Positions 32,201-41,272 of a DNA stretch of 64,000 nt are shown here, piece after piece. Below the pieces are notes generated by a model, which saw nothing but the letters and a program-made list of their open reading frames with translations, ran no database searches and was not told the DNA's origin. The position numbers and the translations under genes are program-made. The stretch's first letter is position 1. Each line of letters starts with the position of its first letter. Source of the stretch: Craspedostauros australis (Eukaryota > Bacillariophyta > Bacillariophyceae > Mastogloiales > Achnanthaceae); the NCBI GenBank assembly GCA_026770025.1, contig JAMXDE010000024.1:186001-250000 (forward strand), read 5' to 3'.

Positions 32201-33634
32201 GGCGATGTTGTCCTCCAGGTTCTCGGACAAGGAGCCATGCGCGTTTTTGTCGGCGGAGCGGTAGGAAAGGATGAGGAAGAGGCCGTGGATTGGCTGCTGC
32301 TTCATCTTCATCATCTTTTGCTTGACCTTCATCATCTGGGCGTGATGTTCGTTGCCTTCGTGCTCGCAGTAGCACCGGCCATCGAGGATGAGGGATTGGA
32401 GAAGCTCGGCGCTGGCCTGATCGATGTACTGGACGTTGTCAAGATGAAGGACGACAGGACGCGATGGCTTGCAGCAGAAGTCGGCAAAGAGCTTTCGCAG
32501 CAGCGCCTTGAGACGTTGGAAGCTGGCGGTGCGCACGAGATCATCCGAATCGAAGGACATGGTGGACGAGGATTCGTGGTCGCTGTTGGAGATGGTGGAG
32601 TCATCGGTGTTTGCATACGTCTCCTCGTTGTCATCGTTGGTGGTGCGCTTGTGGTTGTGGTTGTTGGGTTGTGCGAAATGGGACTTGACATGCTCGCGTA
32701 TCTGCTGACGTTTGTGCTTGATCTTTTCGATGGGGTGCTCGAGCTTGCAGTGCGTGACGGGGGAGTACTTGAGGCGAGTGGTCTTCTTGGCCTTGTTGAG
32801 CTGCGCTAGATCCCAGAGCTGCGGCAGGACCTTCTTGAGCAAGGGCAGGTCCTGCTTGACGCTGGGTTGCAGGAGGAAGTCGCGCAGGGAGTTGTTGGCT
32901 TTGGTGCTGTCGTTCTTTTTGGCGTCCGAGACCTCCCTCTGGCGGATCTTGCGCGAGAGGATGAGGATGGCATCGACGAGAGCAGAGTAGGGTTCCGTGG
33001 AGGAGCGCGTCGGTTCGTACATGGTGGAGACGAAGAGGGCGCGGGGGAATATGTTGGCATCCGGCAAGGCTGCATTGTGCACAAGCGACGACTTGCCTGT
33101 CCCGGCCTTTCCTTCGATGACGACCATGGTGGAACCACCCTTGGCGATCCGGTTCTTGTACAAGTATTCCAGGTCGTCCAGGGCCTTCTTGCGACCGATC
33201 AAGAGCGGATTGGCCGTGAAGGCCGCAGCAGGCATGGGGACGTTGGCGTTGGCCCTTCTGTACTGCGGAGGCTGGAAGCGACTGCCGGCGGATGGCAATC
33301 GCAGCATCTTCTGCTTGTCCAGCGGCGGTGGGAAGTTGGTGATGCTGCGGCCGCCTTGTCGGAAGGAGTCTGTGGTTATGGACGCTGATATGGATGCTGA
33401 TGTGGATGAGGAGGCAGTGAAGGAGGTCGTATGCGATGCTGATGTGGACGCGGTATGCGATCGCATGGAGGCAGAGGCATCAGAGAGCTGCTTGGTGCGC
33501 CTCTGGTTGCTGCCGTTGGCCAGAGCGGATGAGATGGCCGACATCGTTGGCTTTGACGCTCCAACAGGGGAACCCATCGGTGACATCGGTGGCGACATCA
33601 TCGCGTGCGGTGGTCGGCGTGCGTCCATCGACAT
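29201..33634 (-). CDS. STAND/AAA_16-type P-loop NTPase with helical repeats
   Basis: A 1477-residue intronless protein. Residues 1-140 are disordered and Ser/Thr/Ala-rich. IGRKKALDDLEYLY (146-159) is the domain entry typical of ORC1-like AAA_16 ATPases. Walker A is GKAGTGKSS (175-183). A charged insertion (about 300-370) separates it from Walker B, VVLHLDNVQYID (394-405). A helical arm with winged-helix features follows (about 470-700). The C-terminal ~700 residues are helix pairs (for example AKLSISKSAFYPAVELLEFG, YDHAQSVYIDILRQYG) resembling TPR arrays. Stramenopile relatives often add a nucleotide cyclase or kinase at the C-terminus; none is seen here. It likely acts as a signalling scaffold or switch. 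The ATG at 33634 is the first in frame. It diverges from the gene at 35671 across 2 kb. Confidence 0.85.
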   Translation of the reverse strand: MSMDARRPPHAMMSPPMSPMGSPVGASKPTMSAISSALANGSNQRRTKQLSDASASMRSHTASTSASHTTSFTASSSTSASISASITTDSFRQGGRSITNFPPPLDKQKMLRLPSAGSRFQPPQYRRANANVPMPAAAFTANPLLIGRKKALDDLEYLYKNRIAKGGSTMVVIEGKAGTGKSSLVHNAALPDANIFPRALFVSTMYEPTRSSTEPYSALVDAILILSRKIRQREVSDAKKNDSTKANNSLRDFLLQPSVKQDLPLLKKVLPQLWDLAQLNKAKKTTRLKYSPVTHCKLEHPIEKIKHKRQQIREHVKSHFAQPNNHNHKRTTNDDNEETYANTDDSTISNSDHESSSTMSFDSDDLVRTASFQRLKALLRKLFADFCCKPSRPVVLHLDNVQYIDQASAELLQSLILDGRCYCEHEGNEHHAQMMKVKQKMMKMKQQPIHGLFLILSYRSADKNAHGSLSENLEDNIADDHKYAAICQTIHSVRPMKIRLDNLTQDQVHDVFIQLIQQAPNDRTREMAGLLYRKTSGNPYDLSQFLIYLQEEDHLYRDTLRTFQWEWKDPAFIESATTIPSSQVAIELAKSTFKKLHCATKAVLMVASCIGKDVIPSLVIENFFRAINNNSPMVWYDGVVEDDDSDTMDKIFSCSSIFVVQPEDVLEHLEIAVQHGILVAGRINARASIRDSVGDASTMTDSTTSSTSTATYTWSHEKVQEAAYTCLFYKKKMEKQQEQAAVATEEVSTAAQEAIHVRLGHMLWEMAAAVEDAGGEIASSASSSSSSDWMIYLSASQLNTVAKRRREPLLCVALGTMNLRAAKLSISKSAFYPAVELLEFGITNLPSEEQWDSKFYNITLELYTTLAETEYYLGHTEKSKEAIRQVMDHANRSNYDKYRVQLLLGDMAAMDLKRDYDHAQSVYIDILRQYGYKNLNKKVGWFRLARERRRLRRDFPKLTWRDIPDIPNLEVPEAEDVRGGGKSRRGGLGDLGKPSQQEIVMRQANLLTELAFNAVGAGNWRLTELCGLLQQRLTFQHGFTVHSIVPVMMPSVRLRNEKKFKEVFERTEISEVAMQRIAPNSPDRARCIIMLHGTVFHLNRPFHDSLDPLANVHKIFLSVGNMEPAFIAAMIYTYCYLSVGLSLSPLESDVSNYLRLATQFNMPPSLQVVFQMFHQTILNLQGEGYDMKNHPASLVGDVMDEDDSLIQMKASSQYIPTLRDLSSSRLMLACVFNDYNAMQLNLDLSVGIEFKDPLTARIGFRALYTALSIYFLLGVQGRANSGSGGGSKHVGPDVPKINKMKAKMYLKVAKEILRFHEATVKDGNVNAFPALLLMKAAKAQDEGAYGKAIVACGRTGLMHLDAIANEQLARLILRKTGDNPQPKDHSVIENYLVRALELYEDWGATGKVSQLKSEFEFLASSRRSKGTTTLKARTRFDARASTMLERVNLADVIAEGNAATASERASSRPPSTIVAAV

Positions 33635-35670
33635 GTTGCTGCTGCTGTTGTTGTTGTCCGTGCCTCCTTGTTGCAGTACTAGAGTGTGGTGTTATATGCT
33701 CTATGACGACTGATGCATACAAGAGCAATGGTGTGTGGAAGGGATGGCTGGTTGGGACTTTTGAAATTTATGAGATCAACGAAAGATGATCAAGTCGTGA
33801 TTTTGGGAGTCGTTGATGTTCCTGTTGTTACTGCTGTTGCTACTGTTGTTGCTACTGATCTGCAGTCGAAGTGCGGACAGCGATGGAGGAAGTGGGCGAA
33901 CACCAACGAAGATCGGTGCAGATGGAGATGAAGTCGAGAGGTCGAAACGTGCGAATGGAACCTCGGAACGCTGTGGATGCTGCTGGATCCCTTGATCCGG
34001 TGTCTCCTTCAGTTGATGGATGGGGCGCGTGTTCGTGATCGTACGCGTGCTATGGTGGATCGTCCAATTAAAGGTCGTATGGAAGATCGTACGTGAGCAA
34101 GAGTGTCGACAATCACTCGTTGTTGATGGATTGCGAGGGCGTGTTCGAGTGTGATGGGACGATGGGGCTTGTCGCGGTGGACCCGAATGGCTTCAACTGC
34201 TTGGAAATGGTTTCAAGTGCCTCTCTTCGAAGAGTCCGAGAGCAAAGCAAAAGTCAACTGAAGCGAAGCGATGGATGCGTTCGTTGTGAAAGAACTTCCT
34301 GGATGTTTTGTTTCCGAGCGCTAACAGTCGATGGTGCGGTGGCTGTTGCTGCGTCCTTGTTACACTGATGTCACTGATCGTGGTCTCTTTGCGCGCGTGA
34401 ATGTGTGGGCCTCTCCTCGTTTCTACACGAACGACTGGTGCGCCTCCACTCGCTTCGTTCTTTCTCTGCCTCTCTTTCTCTCTCTTTGGCGCTATTCCTG
34501 TCACCGCATCAGTCCTTCCCGCGTGTCGTCATCATCGCCCCTCTCTCCAAAGTTCCTTGCCTTGTCTTGGTGGGCAGGATAAATCTTGCCATCGTGTTTT
34601 TTGGGTGGGCGGTGGCGCCTTTGTTGGTTGCGGTCAAAGCAACGCACATACCAACAAAGAACAGTTTCGAAAGAAATCTTGTCGCGCCACTGGGGCCATT
34701 TGATCTTTGGGGTTCGCAGACATGGCAAAGCGCGAATTCCTGAACGTTCCCACAATTATTGATTCCTTCGATCACAATCGATGACTGGATTGACTTATTC
34801 TCCGTCCTTGACAACTTTGACTCAAAAAATGCCACCAAAATTCAAACAAGATACTTTTCGGGCATCCGTCTCAACACGACAGCAGACAGCTGCGTGTCGC
34901 GTGGTCATCCGCGAAGGCGAAAAAGGCAGTCGGAGTCTGTTGTGTTTTGCGTGGTTGACAACCACACAAGACACAGAAGGGAGAGAAAATCGTGCCAACA
35001 CATGCTCTCCGCACGAGTCTGAGCACGAGTAGGAGTACAAAGGTGGAGTGCCCAGGAGAGCGCAGAGCATCAGGGAAGGACATCAAGCAGAGACACAGGC
35101 AAACAAAAAAAGGCGGAGAGCAAAGCATACGAAACCAATTCAATTGCACCATACTACCTATAACCCTTGGCAACTCTCCACGACTCTCCACAACTCTTGA
35201 CAGGTTGACGATCTCTCCAACAGTCCAGTCCAATCGATAGACTCCGCATCGCTTCCTTCCATTCTTCCATTCTTCCATCCTTCTCTCTGTCGGTGCTTGT
35301 TCCACCTTGCTTGTTCCACCTTGCTTGTTCCACTTGCTTGGTCCGCGGTGTCGCAGCGGAACCGTGGAAGGCTGTTCCTCGCGCCACTTCCATCTTCCTC
35401 TTGACATCCACAGCGACATCAGCATCAAAGACGAAGCTCAGAGTGGCATCCTCTTGGCGCTGTTCCTTTTTTTGGTCATAGAATCCGCACGACTCACATG
35501 TCAAACATCACAAGCACCCAGAGAACATCGTGAAGCATCTGCACAGCACACCTATTTGCATCATACCCGTGCCATACTCGTGCCATACTCATACGTGCTT
35601 GTGGGGCAGAATATACAGAGGCAAATACAGCTGCAAATACAGCTACAAATAGAAATAGAGATAGATTGCC
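33635..35670. other. Divergent intergenic region
   Basis: Two kb between the starts of the ATPase (minus) and the Mpv17-type gene (plus). It contains a short 14-bp repeat, CTTGTTCCACCTTG and variants, at about 35295-35340. No further gene is supported. Confidence 0.5.
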
Positions 35671-36843
35671 ATGACGTCGATCGAACAGGAGAGGCTCGAC
35701 AGTTCCGAGAGTCGCGGAGACGAACACAGCATGGAGAGTGGCAGAAGGAGGCGGAGTGCCACCAGGAATGATCGCAACGACACCAAGGCAAGGTCAACCA
35801 GCCGATCATCGCAAGGATGGAACCTCCCGTTCTTTTCCTGGAGCGACAGAGGCAGCGTGGATAGAGATCACAGTGACAGCGAAAGTGACAGCGAAAGTGA
35901 AAACGACTACAGTAGTCACAGTGACTACAGCAGCGACCATAGCAATCAATCGGACCATAGCAGCCACTCGGACCACAGCAGCCACTCGGGCCACAGCAGC
36001 TACGAAGCAGACTACTACGACACGGATTGCGAGAGCGACGAAGAAGAATGCAGAAAGCTGATCCCGCTCGAGGTGGAACCGGATACCGAGGAATCTGTCA
36101 CCGATGACAGCGAGCACAGTCATGACACCAACCCGCCGCCTCCCAGAAAAGCACCGCCAAAACCCAGCTTCCTCAAAGCGCATCCATTCCTTTGCGCCAT
36201 CATCATCACATCCTGCAATGCCTTTGCTGCGGACTTTGTGGCGCAGCGACTGTCTGCTGCGACGGCTGCGGCTGCCGCGGTGCATCATCACCATGCCCAG
36301 CAGCACGTCCTCCATCTTGACGATCCCATGTTCTCGGAGGGAATCGATGACATGGAGGAATTCCATCCCGATCCCTTCGCCTGGAATATGGAACGCAGTC
36401 TGCTCTTCGCCTGCTTCGGCCTCGTCTTCCAAGGCTGCATCCAGTACGTTATCGTCAACATGGTGTGGGAGAAGATCATCCCGGGCACATCAGCGTGGCC
36501 CGTCATCCAGAAGATCGTCGCCAACAACTGCATCAGCGACACGACCGTCTTCTTCCCCTGCTTCTACATCTTCCAGCAGATATTGTTGCACATGACCGCG
36601 TCTAAGCCCACCATGTCCTTCTTCGAGGCCCTGTCGACCATCCCATGGACCGAGCTCATCCCGCAGGCCTTGACGTCCTACTCCCTGCAGTACTGGAGGG
36701 ATTGGAAGAATTCGTGGATGATCTGGTTTCCGGGACATGCCGTCACATACGGAGTGCTGCAGCCGCATCAAAGGATACCCTGGATCGCCACGCTATCCTT
36801 CGTCTACATGTGCATGCTATCGTGGACGCGAGGCAGCGGGTGA
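35671..36843 (+). CDS. Mpv17/PMP22 family membrane protein
   Basis: A 390-residue protein. Mpv17/PMP22 proteins are four-helix membrane proteins of mitochondria, peroxisomes or plastids, often proposed to be pores. The C-terminal part (about 165-390) fits: HPFLCAIIITSCNAFAADFVAQ is the usual entry helix, FGLVFQGCIQYVIVNMVWEK the second, then SDTTVFFPCFYIFQQILL. The family signature is partly kept near the end (WRDWKNSWMIWFPGHAVTYG, followed by RIPWIATLSFVYMCMLSW). Unusually, the first 150 residues are hydrophilic and acidic, with a Ser/His/Asp repeat (SDHSSHSDHSSHSGHSS) and no obvious transit peptide. A His/Ala-rich insertion (AAAAAVHHHHAQQH) sits between the first two helices. No intron. Organelle location is not evident from the sequence. 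Confidence 0.85.
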   Translation: MTSIEQERLDSSESRGDEHSMESGRRRRSATRNDRNDTKARSTSRSSQGWNLPFFSWSDRGSVDRDHSDSESDSESENDYSSHSDYSSDHSNQSDHSSHSDHSSHSGHSSYEADYYDTDCESDEEECRKLIPLEVEPDTEESVTDDSEHSHDTNPPPPRKAPPKPSFLKAHPFLCAIIITSCNAFAADFVAQRLSAATAAAAAVHHHHAQQHVLHLDDPMFSEGIDDMEEFHPDPFAWNMERSLLFACFGLVFQGCIQYVIVNMVWEKIIPGTSAWPVIQKIVANNCISDTTVFFPCFYIFQQILLHMTASKPTMSFFEALSTIPWTELIPQALTSYSLQYWRDWKNSWMIWFPGHAVTYGVLQPHQRIPWIATLSFVYMCMLSWTRGSG

Positions 36844-37274
36844 TCGCGCGCAATGCAACGGCTAAGCAAGGCAAGTAGTATCTGCTCTAACATTACACGC
36901 TATACTATTATATAACATGTATCACCAACTATCACGCAGCATCGATCGTCTCTGAATTGAATTTCGTGCAAATGCACTTGGCCATTTCCAAATCCAACCG
37001 TCATGACTCCTCTCGAAGCCGCGAGCACACAAGGACCGACCGAGTATAGTCCTCCAATGCTTTGTGACGGCTATTGGGTGTCTACCCCATTATGATAGTC
37101 GCGGCGGTCCTCGCTGTTGCTGTTGCGAGATGCATCGCTATTCGTCCCCTTCATCATGCGACTTGACTCTCGTGAGTGAATCATGGAGTTGATTGGACGT
37201 TCCATGTGAATGGATTGTGATGTTGGACGCGGTGCTCCATCCCAGAATGGCTCATGTGTGGACCAGCAAGTCCG
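36844..37274. other. Short intergenic, converging 3' ends
   Basis: Between the stop codons of an Mpv17-type gene (plus) and an F-box/WD gene (minus). ATATTATATAAC-like sequence near 36900 could serve in 3' processing. Nothing else seen. Confidence 0.4.

Positions 37275-37306
<32 letters not shown>
37275..37306. repeat. 32-base C homopolymer (G32 on the minus strand)
   Basis: An unbroken run of 32 C, one base beyond the TGA stop (37310-37308) of the minus-strand F-box/WD gene. The transcript would therefore carry G32 at the very start of its 3' UTR. Length in such runs is prone to assembly and sequencing error. Confidence 0.9.
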
Positions 37307-37307
37307 A

Positions 37308-38636
37308 TCAGTCCACATCGACGACCCATTGACCGTCCCTGAATTGAAGCTCATGCAGATGCAACGTCCCATCTCCAAATCCAACGGCCATGATCCCTCT
37401 CGCAACCGCAAGCGCCTTGGGTTCTTCCGAATAATTCCGCAGCAGATAGCTCGCACCTGTATCGGGATGATACACCATGATGGTGGACTCCGCATCGCCC
37501 ACGGCCAAGCACTGCCCCACCCGCGCAATGCAGAAGCACTCCTCATCGTCGTCCCACACGTAGACGCATTCCTCGTCATCCCAACACGAGACAGATGTCC
37601 CCGCCGCCCACAGACGAGATCCATCCACGCACAAGTAATTGATGTAGTCTTCCCCCGTCTCCCACGCGTGCAGCAACGTGGTGGCCACGATGTTGCGCTG
37701 ATCGTCACATTCGATCTGCCAGTGATAGATGATGCCGGTATCGCCGGCCGCCACGATGCGGTTGTCGCCGTCCACAAACTGAATGGCGCAGAGACTTGCT
37801 TGCGTGGGTTCGATCGTATGCAGCGGTGCCGCATCGTCGCCACCATGAAAGTGGATGGATCCGCGATATCCGCACGAGACGATCCATTGCGCATCGCGCG
37901 CCATGTCCATGCCGAACGTCGTCGTCTCATCGATGGTGCGGTACGTGCGCGTCAAGGGGCGTTGGAAGCCCATGAGGTGGATCGTGGCGGGACCGGGATC
38001 GTGCGTGCAGGAGTAGGCCAACCACTGATCGTCGTGCGTGATGACGGTCTCGATGGTGGCCTTGGGCGCATCATCGATGATGCACCAGCAGTTGCCATCG
38101 TAGACATCGAAGCAACGTATCTTTGCGCCTTGCACGACGAGGAGGTACCTGTTGCGACACAGAAAGTGAACGGCCTTGATGTCGGGTGGCGTTGGCGCAG
38201 GTTTGATATCCCAGTTCCACTTTTGCGGCCATGGCGGAATGCAGCGATTGCGGTTGCGTTGGACGAAGATGGCCTCATGTATCTCCTTGCTGGATTGGCA
38301 GACGGCGTTGAGCGTGCAGCGATTGAGGTAAGGGAGGATGTGCTGCAGGATGATGGAGATAGGGAGGTGCGGTGGTGTCTTTGTCGTCGTCGTCGTCGTT
38401 GCAGTTGCCGATTGTGCAGTGGCGGGCGTACTCTGAGTTGTCGTGGTAGTCGTACCACTGTGATGGGAAAGTGCAGACGTGGATGGCACGGATGGCACGG
38501 ATGATGCGGATGGTGGTGTGGCTGACACCATCAATGATTGCAGCGACTGCTGGATGTCATGAACATGGTCATGAACATCGCCATCGTGACCATCATTGTC
38601 AGATGTACTCGTATTATTGTTCACATCTTTCATCAT
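37308..38636 (-). CDS. F-box-like/WD40 beta-propeller protein
   Basis: A 442-residue intronless protein. Residues 1-85 are low complexity (Asp/His/Asn, then Ser/Thr runs). An F-box-like segment follows (LPISIILQHILPYLNRC and the next helix, about 87-122), with the Leu-Pro entry typical of F-boxes. The rest (about 150-440) reads as six to seven WD40-type blades: AVHFLCRNRYLLVV, WLAYSCTHDPG, GMDMARDAQWIVSCGYRGSI, CAIQFVDGDNRIVAAGDTG, INYLCVDGSRLWAAGTS, IARVGQCLAVGDAES and MAVGFGDGTLHL. Such proteins recruit substrates to SCF ubiquitin ligases. The WD dipeptides are mostly degenerate, so the propeller call rests on blade spacing. The two adjacent ATGs at 38636 and 38633 are the first in frame. 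A transposon inverted repeat starts only 44 bp upstream. Confidence 0.75.
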   Translation of the reverse strand: MMKDVNNNTSTSDNDGHDGDVHDHVHDIQQSLQSLMVSATPPSASSVPSVPSTSALSHHSGTTTTTTQSTPATAQSATATTTTTTKTPPHLPISIILQHILPYLNRCTLNAVCQSSKEIHEAIFVQRNRNRCIPPWPQKWNWDIKPAPTPPDIKAVHFLCRNRYLLVVQGAKIRCFDVYDGNCWCIIDDAPKATIETVITHDDQWLAYSCTHDPGPATIHLMGFQRPLTRTYRTIDETTTFGMDMARDAQWIVSCGYRGSIHFHGGDDAAPLHTIEPTQASLCAIQFVDGDNRIVAAGDTGIIYHWQIECDDQRNIVATTLLHAWETGEDYINYLCVDGSRLWAAGTSVSCWDDEECVYVWDDDEECFCIARVGQCLAVGDAESTIMVYHPDTGASYLLRNYSEEPKALAVARGIMAVGFGDGTLHLHELQFRDGQWVVDVD

Positions 38637-38679
38637 GATGTGAATCCTTTCTCTCTGCTCTTTGGTATTCCATGTATTC

Positions 38680-38707
38680 CTCCGTTCCGAAATGATTGCA
38701 ACTTATC
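38680..38707 (+). repeat. Left 28-bp terminal inverted repeat (mariner/Stowaway-like)
   Basis: CTCCGTTCCGAAATGATTGC plus AACTTATC is the exact reverse complement of 46847-46874. CTCCGTTCC next to TA recalls the ends of Tc1/mariner and Stowaway elements, which duplicate TA on insertion; TA lies close outside both arms. Confidence 0.85.
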
Positions 38708-38956
38708 TTTTTTGCGACATGTGTTGAGACACCAACGACGTCATCAAAAGTGGGGGGAGCGGTAACCAAATTGCTTGTTTTTAGTGACTCTTCCTTCCTT
38801 CGACACTCGTGTGGTCGTTTCTCGTCTCTGACGGTGCCAGGTACCACGACAGAAGAATGCGATACCATCCTGTGTGTCACTACGACAGGTTTTTATCATC
38901 GATGCGTTCTGTCCCCTCTCTTCTGTTCGTGGATGTCTTCCCGCAATTCTGTATCG

Positions 38957-38964
38957 TGACGTCA
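38957..38964. promoter_or_regulatory. TGACGTCA palindrome
   Basis: CRE-type octamer in the left arm of the inverted-repeat element, about 320 bp upstream of the F-box/WD start. Whether it acts on that gene is unknown. Confidence 0.25.
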
Positions 38965-39132
38965 CATCAGGCGTTCGAAAGCGATCATATTCATATATTT
39001 TTCTTGTTTTGGATGATGCAGGCGGCAGAAGTATGCCAAAATGCAGATTCTGACAGTGCGAATTGGTCGAAGTTAGCGTATTTTTGCGTATTTTTAGTTG
39101 GCTTTGTTGTGTTCAACTTTTGCAAACTCGCT

Positions 39133-39260
39133 TGTTGGCATGCGGACTTCCGTATGATGACAGACGCTGATGGAGGCACACTGGCTGCCACAGAGATCAT
39201 CACATCTCCGATACTCTAAATCCGCCAATAGTACCAAGTCATACACACCACACTCACACA
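39133..39260 (+). repeat. 5' LTR of the copia element
   Basis: Starts TGTTGGCATG, ends CTCACACA, and is about 75-80 percent like 45812-45943. Confidence 0.75.
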
Positions 39261-39419
39261 ATATTGAAAGGTTATGGCCTTTTCACGTGTCACACGAGTC
39301 TTTCATTACTTCCTCTCTTCCTAAGTATTCTGGGACATCACATTCTGTTGCATTCACAATATCTTCCCTCAACCTCTTTGCCCCATACTCTCTGTTCTTG
39401 CTTCCTTCTTCCATTCATC

Positions 39420-41012
39420 ATGGCTTCCAACAATGATAGCATGGAGTGCCATGCTCTTGTTGATGCCTGCCTCATCTCTGAGCAGCTCAGTTGGACGTGG
39501 TTTCCCCTCATGTGGGACGATAACAAGACCACCACCAACCATGAATTCTACAATTTACTCAACGGTGATGATGCCTTCTTCCATGCCCATTTGGTGCATT
39601 GGGGTGGCAGTCTTGTCCACAGCCATGGCATGTGGGAAGTTTGATTGTGGTTTAACACTTGTGGAGACAGCAGCAACAATGACGAATTGGTCACCAACTT
39701 CCAGGCCTGCAAGTTCCACATTTTTTGTACCAATCCATCACTGTTCCACATGTCTACAACATCACTCCACCAATGCGCACTGCACCACCATCAGTTCCCA
39801 TGTTTGATGCAGTTGACACCACCACTGACAGGGATGCCAGGTTTCCACGGCTCCTGCCAATGATGACGCCCCTGTTGATGAGGCTTCCAACAGTGGCTGT
39901 GCCAAACATGCCGATGCCATGCCCCCTGCGCTTTCTCCATGAAAACAGTATTTTCTGTCCCTGGTGAGGACACCATTCCTTCCCAAGATCCATTTGAGTT
40001 CAGCTACATTGCTGGGTCTGGTGTTTCCTACACAGTGACGAACTCCACCCCTGCCCTCTGTTGGCACAATTGCTACACCATTTGGTGATGCCCTCGATTT
40101 GCTCTGTTTCGGTGCATCGCAGGTGCGGGATTGACAGCAGATCAAGCTTGCGGATGATACACTTGACCAAGTCTTCTTGTGGTACGTGCAGCTCCATGCT
40201 GCTGTGATATTGGTGGATGTCCACTTTTGCTCATTGGATTTGTTGTACCCCAGCACAGCAGTGATTCCCAGGAACGTCCATGGCTCTTGTGTCTTCTCCA
40301 TGAGCTGCAAGCTGTTAGACAAGCTCCAGGGCAAGGGAATCATCAATCCTGACCATCCCACTATCCGGCTCAAGTATGCTAGCAGTTTTTGATGTCCTAC
40401 AACACCAGCTCTCTGCGTACATGCTCCTCCACAAAGTGCTCACCAATGCTTTCGACACTGCGCAGCAGCATGTGAACTCTAAGCTGGCCTTTGAAGGCTC
40501 TGTTGAGTTTTGCTATGAAGCTGCTTGGCTTCCCGCACATTAAGGGACTCGTCTTCCACCGCTCTGTCTCCAACCTCAACCTGAGTCCTATCTCTCTCGA
40601 GGGTCTGCATGAGCATGGGTACATGCTGGAGCATCACCACACCATGCTGCGCACTGTGACATCGCCCAAGGCACTGCCTTTCAATCTGCATGTCGAGCAG
40701 CTTGCCCAAGAAATTCTAGATCCCCCTGGCGGTGCTGTTTCACTCAAGGCCCACTGCACTCAAACCTGCAGTAGTTGTGGCAGACGAGGTGACCAACAGG
40801 ACAACAGTGCGTCGCGAAGGCGGCACAATACCTTCTACAAGCCCAATCTGGATTCCTTCTGTGAAGCATGCTGCTACATGGGATACAAAGCATGTATGTG
40901 CAAAGCCTTTGGGCGCACCACCCATCTCATGCACTTTGTGCAAGTGCATCCTGACGAGGCCAACAAGATTCACAAAAGCTATTGCACCCACTTTGGTTGC
41001 AACAGGTCATAG
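39420..41012 (+). pseudogene. copia gag remains
   Basis: Begins MASNNDSMECHALVDACL at 39420 and runs in frame to a stop at 39642-39644. Gag-like sequence then continues in other frames (around 40177-40392 and 40491-41012). The last part carries a Cys/His cluster (TCSSCGRR, then CEACCYMGYKACMCK and CTHFGC) that resembles the zinc-binding end of heterokont copia Gag proteins. At least three frame changes break it. Confidence 0.65.
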
Positions 41013-41272
41013 GCAACTGCTCATGCTCTACAGCACTTCAGGAACCATGGTGACAGCGACTTCTCTGATCTCATCTTGTCTGATGCGATTCAGGATGCCC
41101 TTAAACACAATTTTGGCCCGCTGGTCAGGATCGGGCACAATTCTTGACGAACGGCATATTTTATCACCATGCACTAGCAGGACACAGGCAGTACATTCAC
41201 TTGATGAAGTGCCCTCACTCACACAGTCTGTCCCTCCAGAGATCACTCTGTCGAAGCTGGCCACCTTTGTAG

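Noticed and set aside
31352-32809. A 485-residue plus-strand frame
   Set aside because: Opposite the NTPase gene across its Walker B region. No motif of its own.
37254-38504. A 416-residue plus-strand frame starting before the C-run
   Set aside because: Antisense of the F-box/WD gene; its start is inside the homopolymer region.
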